A stretch of DNA of 64,000 nucleotides from Diplonema papillatum (GCA_030068145.1 JAPJBO010000599.1:1-64000); one strand, 5' to 3'. Positions 9,920-21,513 are shown, counted from the stretch's first letter. The notes: generated by a model from the letters alone, not told the origin. A program made the numbers and translations.

Positions 9920-10387
9920 ATGACCTACACCGGCACGGTCGTCTCGTGGCACAGCCGAAAGGGGTATGGCTTCGTGGAGTGCCGCGACTTCGAGCAGGAC
10001 TTGTACGTGCACGTGTCGGGGTTCGGTGGCGGCGAGCTGATCGAGGGGAAGACCATCTCGTTCGACGTGCAGGAGGACGGAAGGGACGGCAAGAAGCGGT
10101 GCGTCAACGTCGAAGGCGACGCCGTCGACCGAATCCGCCGCGACGCCCCGGCGCGCAGGGACTCGAGGGACAGGTACGGCGACAGGGACAGGGACAGGGA
10201 CCGGTACGGATCCCGGGGAGGCGGCGGCAGGGACCGCTACGACTCGAGAGACCGCCGCGGCGGAGGCGGCGGCGGTCGCCGCTACGACAGCAGGGACCGT
10301 TACGACAGGCGGGACCGCTACGACAGCAGGGACCGCTACGACAGGCGGGACCGCTACGACAGCAGGGACAGGTCGAGGCGGTACTGA
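9920..10387 (+). CDS. Cold-shock-domain RNA-binding protein with R/D/Y-rich tail (copy B)
   Basis: A 155-residue protein. An N-terminal cold-shock domain (about 1-70; RNP1-like KGYGFV 14-19, RNP2-like DLYVHVSGF 27-35) is followed by a low-complexity tail built of RDRYDSRD-type repeats with short Gly runs. Proteins of this build bind RNA and often act as RNA chaperones or translation regulators; the charged Arg/Asp/Tyr tail is of the kind seen in condensate-forming RNA-binding proteins (inference). The coding sequence is GC-rich and uninterrupted, starting at an ATG after an A-rich leader. It lies about 370 bp downstream of the frameshifted copy A, and the intervening block is repeated upstream of every copy. 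A near-identical gene is at 18043-18474, with 12 fewer tail residues. The nearest relative by eye is the diverged gene at 23952. Confidence 0.88.
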   Translation: MTYTGTVVSWHSRKGYGFVECRDFEQDLYVHVSGFGGGELIEGKTISFDVQEDGRDGKKRCVNVEGDAVDRIRRDAPARRDSRDRYGDRDRDRDRYGSRGGGGRDRYDSRDRRGGGGGGRRYDSRDRYDRRDRYDSRDRYDRRDRYDSRDRSRRY

Positions 10388-12102
10388 TCCGTCTTTCGAT
10401 TTCTTTTTTTCTCGGGGGGGGTTTTCGTCGTGGGGAAAGAGAAAAGCTGGGTTCTTTGAAGACTAATAATAATCCGAACGACATGTTTTGCCGCTCCAAC
10501 CGTCGAAGCAGCTCGCTTCGGACGAGAGCTACAGATACACGCATATATATTCATGATGCAGTAGTAAACTAGGAAAAAACAGCCCTTTTTTTACTATACG
10601 CCAAATTGCTAGTAGTAGTAAAACCTTTCACTAGCGCAGTCGCGAGTTCAAACTAGCGGCACCAGTAAAATCCGCAAACTCACTAGTGAAAGCCCTTACT
10701 GCTGCGTCGTGTGCGGAGGATTTGAATAGTGGGGGGGTGCCGCCGGATCTCCGGAGGTTCGGTTCAAGTGAATGTGGCACATCGGCGTGCCGATGGCACG
10801 CGCCGGCCTCCCCACACGAAACGCAATGCAGGGGAACTCGTTTGCCACGACCAACGACTTTCCACCAATTTTGCGTCGAGTCTGGGGCCGCGTGGCGCCG
10901 CCGATTCACAAGAAATCCGAACCCCAACCCCCTATCCAAAACGACGGGCACCGTCGAGTAATTTCACTCGGCTATCTTTTTGTTTTGTTTTGCCAATCAT
11001 GAAACGAAATGAAATCCAACACACGGGTTTGCTCGAGGGGGACCACGCCGGGCATCCGTTTTTTTTTTGTTGTTGTTAGTTTTCTCTTTTTTTCACCATT
11101 TTTTTTTTTTGAACGGTAATTCATGCCTTCCCCCTTTCTTCTATTTTTTGATCCCCCGTCCCCCACCGCTCGGCAATTTCACGCGGAGATTCGCTGCTGA
11201 CTTCGGGCGTCGCTCACCACGGTCCACCCAGCACGCGGCATTCGCCTAGAAGTTTGCTTCAAGCCGGAGGCTTCTCAACCTACGAAACAGTGAGAAGGGA
11301 AGAAGGAGAAGGTGAAGACGACGACGGCCTCCGAACGGACTGGCTGTACGCGTGTACCTGCACCACCAGAAACCCCGAAGGGAAGAAGAAAAGGGCAGAA
11401 GAAATAGAAGAGAAGAAGAAGAAATAGAAGGGAAGAAGAAGAAAAAGAAGGGCAGAAGCAGAAGAAAAAGAAGGGAAGAAGAAAAAGAAGGGAAGCAGAA
11501 GAAGAAACAGCAGAAAGAAGAGTTTCGCCGTACGTGGCAGACACACGAGAAGGAATGCTTGACATGCAGTGAGAAACGAAGCATCGGACAGGCACGGGGA
11601 CTATTCCTTCAAAACTTGCACTAAAAAACTTTGCTCCAAAAAAATCACCCCCCTGACTTGTTCCTTTCCCCCCTCGTGCTTAGGTTCATCTTGTTTCCCC
11701 TTCTTTGTTGCCACATTCTTTTCCGTCGATTCCGCCCCCCTGAAAACAGGGCACGCGCATCTATCGCACCCCCAGTGTTGTCGCGTCACCGGATGGGAAT
11801 GCCGGCCATGGAGGGAAGCCGCCAATGTCTTGCCGCTGTCATGTACATGCTAGTCAGCTCTTTTTCCAGGCAAAAAGAGGCCGTTTTTTTTTTTTTTGCC
11901 GGGTGTCTTTTTTTGAAACACCAATTTCCAGTGTCATAAGAATCCGGTTATGTCCTCAGTGCGCACTGAACCAGGGCCAGCTTCGCATCGATCGCTCGCC
12001 TCGTACGAAGCATCGGTCTTTCAAAGCTACGCATAAGATTACATGACCAGGCGACTGCTATTCGCAGCACAACCCCCCCTATGCGCGAGAACACCGGGCT
12101 TT

Positions 12103-12265
12103 TTATTATCGGGGTCAACTCCACACGTTGGGTCTGGACCGCTCATCTGCGATGGGTTGAATCGGGTTACGCGCGCTCCGATACTGAGTAGTCCAGGGAC
12201 GACAGCGTTTTGTTACGCGCGTTCCGATACTGAATATTCCAGGGACGACAGAGTTTTGAATTCCC
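12103..12265 (+). repeat. Direct repeat pair, left copy
   Basis: A block starting ttattatcggggtcaactcc and ending gagttttgaattcccca, repeated at 13145-13278. This copy has an internal duplication of the ttacgcgcgYtccgatactg part (12165-12195 and 12210-12240), so it is longer. The pair brackets about 880 bp without a gene (12266-13144). A terminal-repeat origin is possible but nothing between them supports it. Confidence 0.6.
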
Positions 12266-13144
12266 CATCGTATCCCGTCACTCGCTTTCATCCTGACTGT
12301 CTGCGCCAGTATATCGAACGAAGGAGAATGCCAGCGTGCCATCATAGAACTGACGATTGATCGTGAATTGTGTATGGCAGCAAGAGACGATTTGGTTCGT
12401 AACGTGCCGATACGGCGGAGGGTGCGCTTTCTGCTCTCGAAAAGGTACAAAGGTACGTGAGAATCGACACCCATCCGGAGCCCGCCAAGCTCTGTTTTCC
12501 TGTTTCAAAACGAGCTCTTTATTGCCCTTCGAACGCGCAAAATTTCGCTGCAGGGTATTGTCCTGTCATGAGGGTACGTGTCGGCAAGGTGACCGTGAAA
12601 ACGGGCTGGCGCCCTTTATGTCCAGTACACTGCTAGTGGCCGCACATAAGGGACACGTGGCGCCAGGCTGCTTCATCAGAGACACCTCATATCAAGCATG
12701 CTCTCGACGGTAAAGGCCAAAGCAAACAGACACCGATGATCGGGTGGGCTTCCGCTGCGCCGGAAATAAGCGACTTCAACCTCGATCTGGGCTTTCTATT
12801 CCTAGCCGGAAACTGGAAGCTGAAGACGTTCACGGAAAATATAGAGCCAAACTAGAAAGGAATGGCGTAGAGAAGTTGGGTTCGCATGCAAATGAGTCCC
12901 CACTAACGCAACGAGAGCATTGTGTTCGATTGTGACTCGGCGTGTCAGCGATGATCAGGATATTCTGTCGCTGTTGCCAACTTTTCCACGGGTGGGTGGG
13001 CGGGGGAACCTTTTGTTCGTGAGTACAAACCTTCTTTCCGACGGTGTTCCTGAACGGTTGTAGAGGTTGACTAATCGATAATGGAAGAATCTTCATTTTC
13101 TTTTCACTTGCTGTAACAGTTAGTGTGTGAAAATGAAGACCTCC

Positions 13145-13278
13145 TTTATTATCGGGGTCAACTCCACACGTTGGCGAGTGAGCTGGTCTGGACCGCTCAT
13201 CTGCGATGGGTTGAATCGGGTTACGCGCGCTCCGATACTGAGTAGTCCAGGGACGACAGAGTTTTGAATTCCCCACGC
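13145..13278 (+). repeat. Direct repeat pair, right copy
   Basis: Second copy of the 12103 block, with an extra gcgagtgagctg segment after the first 29 bases and without the internal duplication. The flanking sequence to the right (acgcagctctgtctacc) differs from that of the left copy. Confidence 0.6.
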
Positions 13279-15944
13279 AGCTCTGTCTACCTAATCCCAT
13301 CGCAGTCGAGGACGAGGCACAAATAAGCAAGAGGAAAATGAAGGCGATTGGCAACGAGGACGAGCTAGATTTGTGCAGACAGGTTTTCGAGTCGGGACGC
13401 GACGCCGGCGAATTGTGGATATCAGTTGTGTCTTATTTGCAGCAACTTGTGGTCTTGTTGTTTCAGTAAGTGTGCTGTTGGCGATGACATGCGGTCGTAT
13501 TTGTTGTTGAAACTGTGTCGGCTTCAGCGAGTGTCATCGTATTTTGGTGACTGCTCGAGGATGCCTTCGAGGCAGATGAAGTGGACACAACAAGGTGTTT
13601 CGCGTCCCATTCTAGTTTCTGCTTTTCCGGTGCAGTGTTTTCGGTGCAGAACTTCTGACTGATCGGATATGTCTTCGGGGTACTTGATGCGGCCCCTCTG
13701 GCGATTGGACATGTTGTGAGCCGTTTCGATTCTCTCGAGTCATATCCGTTGATCCAGAGAGGTCAGGCAGCCTCTTGCTAAATTGGCATGGCCGTCTGTT
13801 GAAGAGGTGGTTCCTTACTTTGACAAGAGTTGTCAGAGTGTCCACGTTTTCTTGGAGCATACGGCCTTCCTCGACGACAAGTTGGTCAGATCACCAGAAG
13901 CGGTAGAAATTGCGAGGAAGATAATCAGCTGGCAGAGTGCGCCGCACGGGAGCACCTGAAGTTATCCAGCTTTTCTAACAGACGCGCACATGGAACTCAC
14001 AAGGCGGAGTATGGCGACATCGAGAGCACCAGGAATAGTCATTCCGGCAGCCTCCATGATAGCTCGTGGAACTCGTCCTGGTTGGCGACGTCAAAACGTT
14101 CGGAATGAGGCTGCCTTTCAAGGAACATGCACGATGCCAAAGTAAACAATCAGCCCGAGAGAAGAGTAGCCAGCGCCGAGCTGCCCTGAACCTGCCGGAC
14201 ATTCCGGAGGTTGATAGTGGGCGAATGGAACCCGCGTTCCACTCGACTTCTCCGCCAAAGAATCTCCCTCTATCCACCTTTCGGGGCCGCATGCTTGTTG
14301 GTATTTCGTCACCAGGCGGCGTTGCCGAAACAGCAGACATTCTGCTGGGAGTGTTATCCAAGCTGGACAAAAGAAGTGTTGTCGTCAGTCGTCCAATGCG
14401 ATGCCACACGACAGGGATTAAGTACGGAGCACGCCTATGAAACCCACGACGCTGAGATCAAACGTATCCCTGTGGCAGACACGACCTCGTCGCTTGGAAC
14501 AATCGATACGCGAAGGCTCTAAGGACCGGCATCGACAAGCTCAAGACGAAACACGCCACCATCACGCAACCCGTCCGACAGACAACCGCTCATGCCTGCA
14601 GAAGTCGGGGCGCACTTTAAGTGTGGCCACACGGGTACCGTGGCCAAGGGTACCACCTGGCACGGTTGTCTGTATAGGATAGGCGGTTCGGCTCGGGTCC
14701 TTGTTGTGATCCGGGTGAAGTCTTGGACTGAGCTAGAGAGCGTCCCTTGTGACTGGTGTCTGTGTGCACCGCCTGAAAGTGAAACGCACCGGCGCCGAGA
14801 CCGGCAGTGCGTTCAGCCCGGCCGCCGCCGCGGCCTCCGGCCTCCCAGTCCATTCGGATGCAACTGCCTCCACAAGCTGTGCTTGAGGGTGCCAACCTGG
14901 CCAGCACAGTCTGACCTCTACGAAAACACGGTATTGAAACAGACGTGCAGCATCAATGGAAGAACGCGTACAACTGTCTTCATTCATAAAACGATCTGCT
15001 ATGGGGCGGAAGGACTGGAACCTGGCTTAACAGAATGTCTGCGCGTGCGCCAGTAGCTCGACAGCCAACATTTTCCGCAGCACCTGTTGAAAGTCATAGC
15101 ACAAACGCAGCAACAGAATCCGAAATGTGTGGGTACTTTCATTCGTACTACGACGACAAGAACCACGCGCGCAAAAGCGACGATGCTCAACCTCGCGAGG
15201 TCGTTGGAGCAGCAATGTCCGGAGTCAACGGATTTGTACGCAGACTTGGCTTTGGGTTTCCCATCGTCAATAAACTGAGCGAGAATGCGGTTTGCTATGC
15301 TATGCGTCGGAACAGAAGTGGCAAGATAATCCGCATCTCAACGAAGGGGAGAAGCATTGTGGATGATCATGGATGGTCGAAAGAAAAACAAGGTCCTTAG
15401 GGCTCACCCCAATCTCATTGTCGGGAAACTTCAGCCGTACTCTTATTATTAGTTAGACGCCAAGTCACTGGTCGCTGACAAAGCGCTTGAACTGGAGTAC
15501 TACCTCAGCAACGTCCTGTGGGTTTGCATGGAGTCAGCCGCGAGAGACTACAACTGTCTATCGAAGTTCGGTATCGTCGCGGCGCGGCGCATCTTGGGAA
15601 TCCAGTCTGTGAAGGAGACCGGACAGGGCTTCCTTCCACCACGTCTAAGCACATTAAGTCGTTCGCGTAGCTTTCGACGTTCATCTTCGTGTATGTCGGT
15701 CCAAGATAGGACAAGGCTCGTCCTGTTCCGTTCTTCTTGCCCGGAGTACCTCTTCTTGGAAGATATGCGGGATGTCGTCTGCTCCCTATCAAATGGAAGT
15801 CGTCGAAATAGTCGTGTTCTCTGCACTCCAAACATCATCTACGCCGATGAGACTGTGGGTCATAGGCTTCTGCTTGTCATACAAGGACCCCCGCAAGAGA
15901 TTATACGGCTGCTGCTGAGAGACTCCTCTGCACAGGTAATGCAA
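13279..15944. other. Decayed, possibly former coding sequence; no gene called
   Basis: No frame longer than about 155 codons. Short stretches look protein-like in shifting plus-strand frames: around 15087-15278 and around 15450-15620, the latter reading LVADKALELEYYLSN upstream of ESAARDYNCL. This would fit a broken gene or element, but I recognise no family and the frames do not chain. 12266-13144 is likewise empty of recognisable genes. Confidence 0.3.
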
Positions 15945-17337
15945 GCTGAAGAGATCTATGCAGGTGATGTCCTCTGAAGGGACTTACCAATTTGATGCCT
16001 TCAATAGTTGATGCTCGAAGAGGGGACTTCCAGTGAAGAGACCTACCATTCAATGCTTGATGCAAAGAGTTGTAGTCGATGCTCGATGAAGAGTCTTACA
16101 CAGGCCATGCCCGCTGATGGGACTTACGCGATTGATGCTCGATGAATAGGCTTGCGTAGTTGATGCTCGACGAAGACTCCGTTGATGCTCGATGTAGCGG
16201 TCTGCTAGGTAACGCGCTTTGAGGAAGCTTTGCCCGGTTAGGCCTTTACAGTTGACTGACGGGACCAACCACTGGAGGGATCCTTTGATGCTCGATGTTG
16301 AGACTTACTAAGTCGGTGTCCGCTGAAGAGACTTGAAGAAGATGCTTACACGGGTAGTGTCCCGACTCGACTTGGTTGTTAGGTTCCACGATCGAGACGT
16401 CCACAGTTGATGTCCTCTGAAGGGACTTACTCAGTTGATGCTCACTGAAGAGATTTACACCTTTGCCGTTCAAGGACCTTGCACGTTTGATGCTCAATGA
16501 AGAGTCATTCCTGCTCAATGCACGTTTGATGCTCGATGAAGAGACTTACACCATTAATGATCGATGAAGACGTATACCTTCGTTGTCCGATGAGATACTT
16601 AGAGCTGATGCTTGATGAAGAGACTTACGCAGGCGATACTCGATGGAGAGACTTGCACATCATCAATGAAGACGTACACAGTCGTTGCCCGCTGAAGGGA
16701 CTTACACGTGCTGCTCGATGAAGAGACTCATACAGTAGATGTACTTACATGTTTGATGCTCGATGAAGAGACTTACACAGCAATGCCCGCTGATGGGACT
16801 TACATGCCACTTACACGTTTGATGCTCGATGAAGAGACTTACACAGTTGAAGCTCGATGAAGAGACTTACACAAGCGATGCCCGCTGAAGGGACTTACAC
16901 GGAACGATGCCCGCTGAAGGGACTGACACGTTTGATGCTCGATGAAGAGACTTACACAAGCAATGCCCGCTGAAGGGACTTACACGGAACGATGCCCGCT
17001 GAAGGGACTGACACGTTTGATGCTCGATGAAGAGACTTACACAGTTGAAGCTCGATGAAGAGACTTACACAAGCGATGCCCGCTGAAGGGACTTACACAT
17101 GCCCGCTGAAGGGACTTACACGTTTGATGCTCGATGAAGAGACTTACACAAGCAATGCCCGCTGAAGGGACTTACACGGAACGATGCCCGCTGAAGGGAC
17201 TTACACGGAACGATGCCCGCTGAAGGGTGGATGCTCGATGAAGAGACTTACACAGTTGAAGCTCGATGAAGAGACTTACACAAGCGATGCCCGCTGAAGG
17301 GACTTACACGGAACGATGCCCGCTGAATGGACTGACC
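15945..17337. repeat. Minisatellite of about 30-bp units (GATGCYCGMTGAAGRGACTTACAC)
   Basis: About 1.4 kb of imperfect tandem repeats. Two alternating variants are seen: one with gctcgatgaagagactt, the other with gcccgctgaagggactt. Units are degenerate at the left (15945-16700) and far more uniform from about 16740 to 17335, including higher-order blocks (for example 16845-16960 and 16960-17080). The array ends abruptly at the left edge of the second cold-shock segment. Confidence 0.85.
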
Positions 17338-17339
17338 CG

Positions 17340-17671
17340 TCTCGTGGCACAGCCGAAAGGGGTATGGCTTCGTGGAGTGCCGCGACTTCGAGCAGGACTT
17401 GTACGTGCACGTGTCGGGGTTCGGCGGCGGCGAGCTGATCGAGGGGAAGACCATCTCGTTCGACGTGCAGGAGGACGGAAGGGACGGCAAGAAGCGGTGC
17501 GTCAACGTCGAAGGCGACGCCGTCGACCGCAACCGCCCCGGCGCGCAGGGACTCGAGGGACAGGTACGGCGGCAGGGACAGCGACCGGTACGGATCCCAA
17601 CGACTCCAGAGACTGCCTTAACTCGGGGGGAAACTTTGAAGGCCGTGTGGAGGTCTCCTATTGTCGATTGA
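17340..17671 (+). pseudogene. 5'-truncated cold-shock-domain gene (copy A')
   Basis: Nearly identical to copy A (9198-9551) from its sixth or seventh codon onward, including the same small deletion that shifts the tail out of frame. The start codon, leader and upstream block are missing: the sequence switches abruptly at about 17338 from a minisatellite to the GTVVSW part of the domain. An in-frame start at 17372 (GTG) would remove strand 1 and RNP1 of the domain. It is best read as a dead 5'-truncated duplicate marking the left edge of the second copy of the cold-shock segment. Confidence 0.75.
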
Positions 17672-18042
17672 TGCAGATTATCGCCACAGATTCTTTGCAT
17701 TCTAGCCCAAAAACTCTTATCGACTTTCGTGGTGCACTATCTCCCTCAATAATACTGACTCACGGTGTTGTAGTCACAGTAGACAACCCTCAGCAAACAA
17801 GCTTAGTTAGACCCTTCCCCACGCTATACTATACATGCGCAATATACGTACTGCATGGATCAACGCAGTAGATCTGCCTGCGTAAACGACAAACCCCCCC
17901 TCCCCAAACAACAGGATACCAACCTCCCCCTAGCAGCGGGAAGCGAACACCAAAGCGGCAAAGCAAGCCGAACCACGCACGTACACACCCTCTCCGCGCG
18001 CCAGAGCAGAAAGCAAAAAAGAACCGTAAAACCACCAGAAAA

Positions 18043-18474
18043 ATGACCTACACCGGCACGGTCGTCTCGTGGCACAGCCGAAAGGGGTATGGCTTCGTGG
18101 AGTGCCGCGACTTCGAGCAGGACTTGTACGTGCACGTGTCGGGGTTCGGTGGCGGCGAGCTGATCGAGGGGAAGACCATCTCGTTCGACGTGCAGGAGGA
18201 CGGAAGGGACGGCAAGAAGCGGTGCGTCAACGTCGAAGGCGACGCCGTCGACCGAATCCGCCGCGACGCCCCGGCGCGCAGGGACTCGAGGGACAGGTAC
18301 GGCGACAGGGACAGGGACAGGGACCGGTACGGATCCCGGGGAGGCGGCGGCAGGGACCGCTACGACTCGAGAGACCGCCGCGGCGGAGGCGGCGGCGGTC
18401 GCCGCTACGACAGCAGGGACCGCTACGACAGGCGGGACCGCTACGACAGCAGGGACAGGTCGAGGCGGTACTGA
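18043..18474 (+). CDS. Cold-shock-domain RNA-binding protein with R/D/Y-rich tail (copy B')
   Basis: A 143-residue protein. Its cold-shock domain (residues 1-70) is identical by eye to that of 9920-10387, and it has the same RDRYDSRD-type tail with one 12-residue tail unit fewer. It starts at an ATG after the same A-rich leader and ends at the same TGA context. It is the intact gene of the second segmental copy (17338-19908). Loss or gain of a 36-bp tail repeat while the domain stays identical points to recent duplication followed by repeat slippage. The role (RNA binding, mRNA stability or translation) is inferred from the family. Confidence 0.87.
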   Translation: MTYTGTVVSWHSRKGYGFVECRDFEQDLYVHVSGFGGGELIEGKTISFDVQEDGRDGKKRCVNVEGDAVDRIRRDAPARRDSRDRYGDRDRDRDRYGSRGGGGRDRYDSRDRRGGGGGGRRYDSRDRYDRRDRYDSRDRSRRY

Positions 18475-19908
18475 TCCGTCGTTTGATTTTTTTTCTCGGG
18501 GGGTTTTCGTCGTGGGGAAGAGAAAAGCTGGGTTCTTTGAAGACTAATAATAATCCGAACGACACGTTTTGCCGCTCCCCCAGACTCCACCGTACATGAT
18601 GCAGTAGTAAACTAAGAAAAAAACAGCCCCTTTTTACTATACGCCAAATTGCTAGTAGTAGTAAAACCTTTCACTAGCGCAGTCGCGAGTTCAAACTAGC
18701 GGCACGGCCTCCCCACACGAAACGCAATGCAGGGGAACTCGTTTGCCACGATCAACGACTCTCCACCAATTTTGCGTCGAGTCTGGGGCCGCGTGGCGCC
18801 GCCGATTCACAAGAAATCCGAACCCCAACCCCCTATCCAAAACGACGGGCACCGTCGAGTAATCTCACTCGGCTGTCTTTTTGTTTTGTTTTGCCAATCA
18901 TGAAACGAAATGAAATCCAACACACGGGTTTGCTCGAGGGGGACCACGCCGGGCATCCGTTTTGTTTTTGTTGTTGTTAGTTTTCTCTTTTTTTCACCAT
19001 TTTTTTTTTTTGAACGGTAATTCATGCCTTCCCCCTTTCTTCTATTTTTTGATCCCCCGTCCCCCACCGCTCGGCAATTTCACGCGGAGATTCGCTGCTG
19101 ACTTCGGGCGTCGCTCACCACGGTCCACCCAGCACGCGGCATTCGCCTAGAAGTTTGCTTCAAGCCGGAGGCTTCTCAACCCACGAAACAGTGAGAAGGG
19201 AAGAAGGAGAAGGTGAAGACGACGACGGCCTCCGAACGGACTGGCTGTACGCGTGTACCTGCACCACCAGAAACCCCGAAGGGAAGAAGAAATAGAAGAG
19301 AAGAAGAAGAAATAGAAGGGAAGAAGAAGAAAAAGAAGGGCAGAAGCAGAAGAAAAAGAAGGGAAGAAGAAAAAGAAGGGAAGCAGAAGAAGAAACAGCA
19401 GAAAGAAGAGTTTCGCCGTACGTGGCAGACACACGAGAAGGAATGCTTGACATGCAGTGAGAAACGAAGCATCGGACAGGCACGGGGACTATTCCTTCAA
19501 AACTTGCACTAAAAAACTTTGCTCCAAAAAAATCACCCCCCTGACTTGTTCCTTTCCCCCCTCGTGCTTAGGTTCATCTTGTTTCCCCTTCTTTGTTGCC
19601 ACATTCTTTTCCGTCGATTCCGCCCCCCTGAAAACAGGGCACGCGCATCTATCGCACCCCCAGTGTTGTCGCGTCACCGGATGGGAATGCCGGCCATGGA
19701 GGGAAGCCGCCAATGTCTTGCCGCTGTCATGTACATGCTAGTCAGCTCTTTTTCCAGGCAAAAAGAGGCCGTCTTTTTTTTTTGCCGGGTGTCTTTTTGA
19801 AACACCAATTTCCAGTGTCATAACATCAAAGCTACGAATAAGATGACATGACCAGGCGACTGCTACTCGCAGCACAACCCCCTATGCGCGAGAACACCGG
19901 GCTTTTTT

Positions 19909-20406
19909 TTTATACTCACCTTTGTCTCGGTTGTCCGCACCCTCTCCACCCCATCCCCCCGACGTCAGCTTTTTGTTTGCCCTTTTTCTTTCCAGTGTCG
20001 CGTGCAGGAGCGGGGAGTTGCTGTTCCCGTCACCGGTTCAACAAAAGTTACTCTTATCGGGATTCTTTGCCTTTCTCACTGCCTTTTCTGTTTTTCAGTA
20101 TGCTAGTTCTGCAGGGCAAGGAGCGGAAGAAGTGACCTCGTCCGATCGAAATCGACACCGATGTAGCCAAACCCCCAGTACCAGAGGAATGGTTAGGGCA
20201 GGCATCCACTGCCTCCGAACGCTGGCCAAACATGCATGCCTGCCCTTCAACTTCTCAGGCGACTAACGTGTCCAAGTGCAGATGACCCAAATGCTGGGGA
20301 TAGTTGACGGCTAACCACGATTGCGCGGAGTCGGAGACTCGGAGAACCTAACATAACCTAAAGCAGGACACTCCGTGAGAAAAAGCGAAGATACAACCCC
20401 CTTTTT
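19909..20406. other. No gene seen; two good 3' splice-site-like sequences
   Basis: Contains pyrimidine tracts ending in AG at 19994-19995 (ctttttctttccag) and 20097-20098 (ccttttctgtttttcag). A similar site is at 573-574. These resemble intron or trans-splice acceptors, but no exon with a recognisable product follows. Confidence 0.25.
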
Positions 20407-20567
20407 CTTTTGTTTGTGCGCACTAGCGGAACTCACCTGCTTTGGTAAGTCATGTAGTACGCTGCCAACTACTAATTCTTAGTACCAACAATGCATTGTG
20501 AACACAAAAAGGAGGGGACGGGGGTTTTGGGTGTACTACTAGGACCGCTAGTGCGCCCAAACAAAAG
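20407..20567. mobile_element. 161-bp inverted-repeat element (possible MITE)
   Basis: The ends are 23-bp inverted repeats with one mismatch: left CTTTTGTTTGTGCGCACTAG, right the complement of CTTTTGTTTGGGCGCACTAG, each followed inward by CGG. No clear target duplication; the flanks are T- and A-rich. Only one copy in this window. Confidence 0.45.
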
Positions 20568-20595
20568 AAAGCGCTATTGGTGTGATCCAAACCAA

Positions 20596-20662
20596 GTTCT
20601 GCCGGGTTCCTGCCGGGTTTCTGCCGGGTTCTTGCCGGGTTCCTGCCGGGTTCTTACCGGGG
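20596..20662 (+). repeat. GTTCYTGCCGG tandem repeat
   Basis: Six imperfect 11-12-bp units of gttcytgccgg followed by a G run. A diverged array of the same unit is at 22893-22960. Both are preceded within about 20 bp by sequence that differs, and both are followed by a tttttgg stretch. Confidence 0.7.
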
Positions 20663-21265
20663 GGGGGGGGGGTGTCCATTTTTTATTTTTTGGCGGCTTG
20701 CATCTCCCACCGAGTCGCTGCTAGCTCTTTCAGGCATTTGTCGACGCTACACGCAGTACCTGCCGCGATATGGCAACAGAATAGTCTTCAAACTCCCTGG
20801 ATATGCAGTGCTGAGGTCGGGTGTCAATCACCGAGAACAGGAGAGCCGTGAGGGTTAAGTAGTGTATAGAAGCCTCCATAGATGCCCCCGGGTGGGTATA
20901 TTGGGTAGTATACCAGGTACCCATCCCTTAAATCCCTCATGGGGGCATTTCTTAGGCCGGCGTGCTATTCTGGAGGTATCTGCAGAACCTCAACTGAAAT
21001 GTGAACCGCATCCATCCAGCAGCTACAGGCATGACAGAGTTGGCTTCCGTTCGGACGTCGTGAGCTGTCAGGCTCGGACGACAGTGACCTGGAGAACTTT
21101 GATATGGTTGCATGGCATGCTACCTGGTGCGACTTTCAAATGCACCCGCCGGTATCCTGGTATATCCGGGCATCTATGTGATCTGAAGGAAAGGGAAATC
21201 AAGAACGATTTTCGGGAGATTTCATGTCGGAGCTTGCAAAAATCTGTAGCATAGCGGTTCTGGCT

Positions 21266-21513
21266 CACGCACCTGATGCTCCGGGATGCGGGTGCATCTC
21301 ATTTTTGCGCCTTCGTCGTGTTTGTGCCCACAGCTTGTGTCGGGTCGTGTCGCATCAGAATTGCCAGAGTCATCACTAATGTCTGCGGTCACGCACCTGC
21401 TGCTCCGGAATGCGGGTGCATCGCACTTTTGGCGCCTTCGTCGTGTTTGTGCCCACAGCTTGTGTCGAGTCGTGTCGCATCAGAATTGCCAGAGTCATCA
21501 CTAATGTCTGCGG
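21266..21513 (+). repeat. Tandem duplication of 124 bp
   Basis: Units 21266-21389 and 21390-21513 are direct tandem copies, both starting cacgcacctg and ending taatgtctgcgg, with about half a dozen differences. No gene is recognised in 20668-22890: frames are short and change between the two units. Confidence 0.8.

Larger units (their letters stand above)
9218..12105. repeat. Segmental duplication, unit 1 (cold-shock segment)
   Basis: This about 2.9-kb stretch is repeated at 17338-19908. It holds cold-shock copies A and B, a T- and A-rich 3' region, a purine (GAA/AGAAG) tract near 11380-11520 and unassigned sequence up to about 12105. The second unit lacks two short segments present here, one near 10690-10795 and one near 11940-12025. 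The purine tract gives open frames rich in Lys and Glu, but they change length between the two copies, so I do not call a gene there. The right edge falls exactly where another direct repeat begins (12103). Confidence 0.85.
17338..19908. repeat. Segmental duplication, unit 2 (cold-shock segment)
   Basis: Second copy of the segment at 9218-12105, in direct orientation and offset by about 8.1 kb. Identity by eye is very high, including over non-coding parts, so the duplication is young. The left edge cuts into the cold-shock reading frame (copy A') and joins the 15945-17337 minisatellite. The right edge is near 19908. Confidence 0.85.

Noticed and set aside
11246-11584. Membrane-like minus-strand frames (poly Ser/Phe/Leu)
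   Set aside because: They are the complement of a GAAGAA purine tract, and the apparent hydrophobic segments are simple-sequence artefacts.
11352-11624. Lys/Glu-rich frame in the purine tract of cold-shock segment 1
   Set aside because: The tract differs in length and frame in the second segment (19213-19512), and the translation is simple-sequence.
12103-13278. LTR-type retroelement bounded by the direct repeats at 12103 and 13145
   Set aside because: The bracketed 880 bp shows no element-like coding or priming features, the two repeats have different structure, and no target duplication was found. Kept as a plain direct repeat pair.
15945-17337. CRISPR-like array
   Set aside because: Units are contiguous and degenerate with no unique spacers, and the host is eukaryotic.
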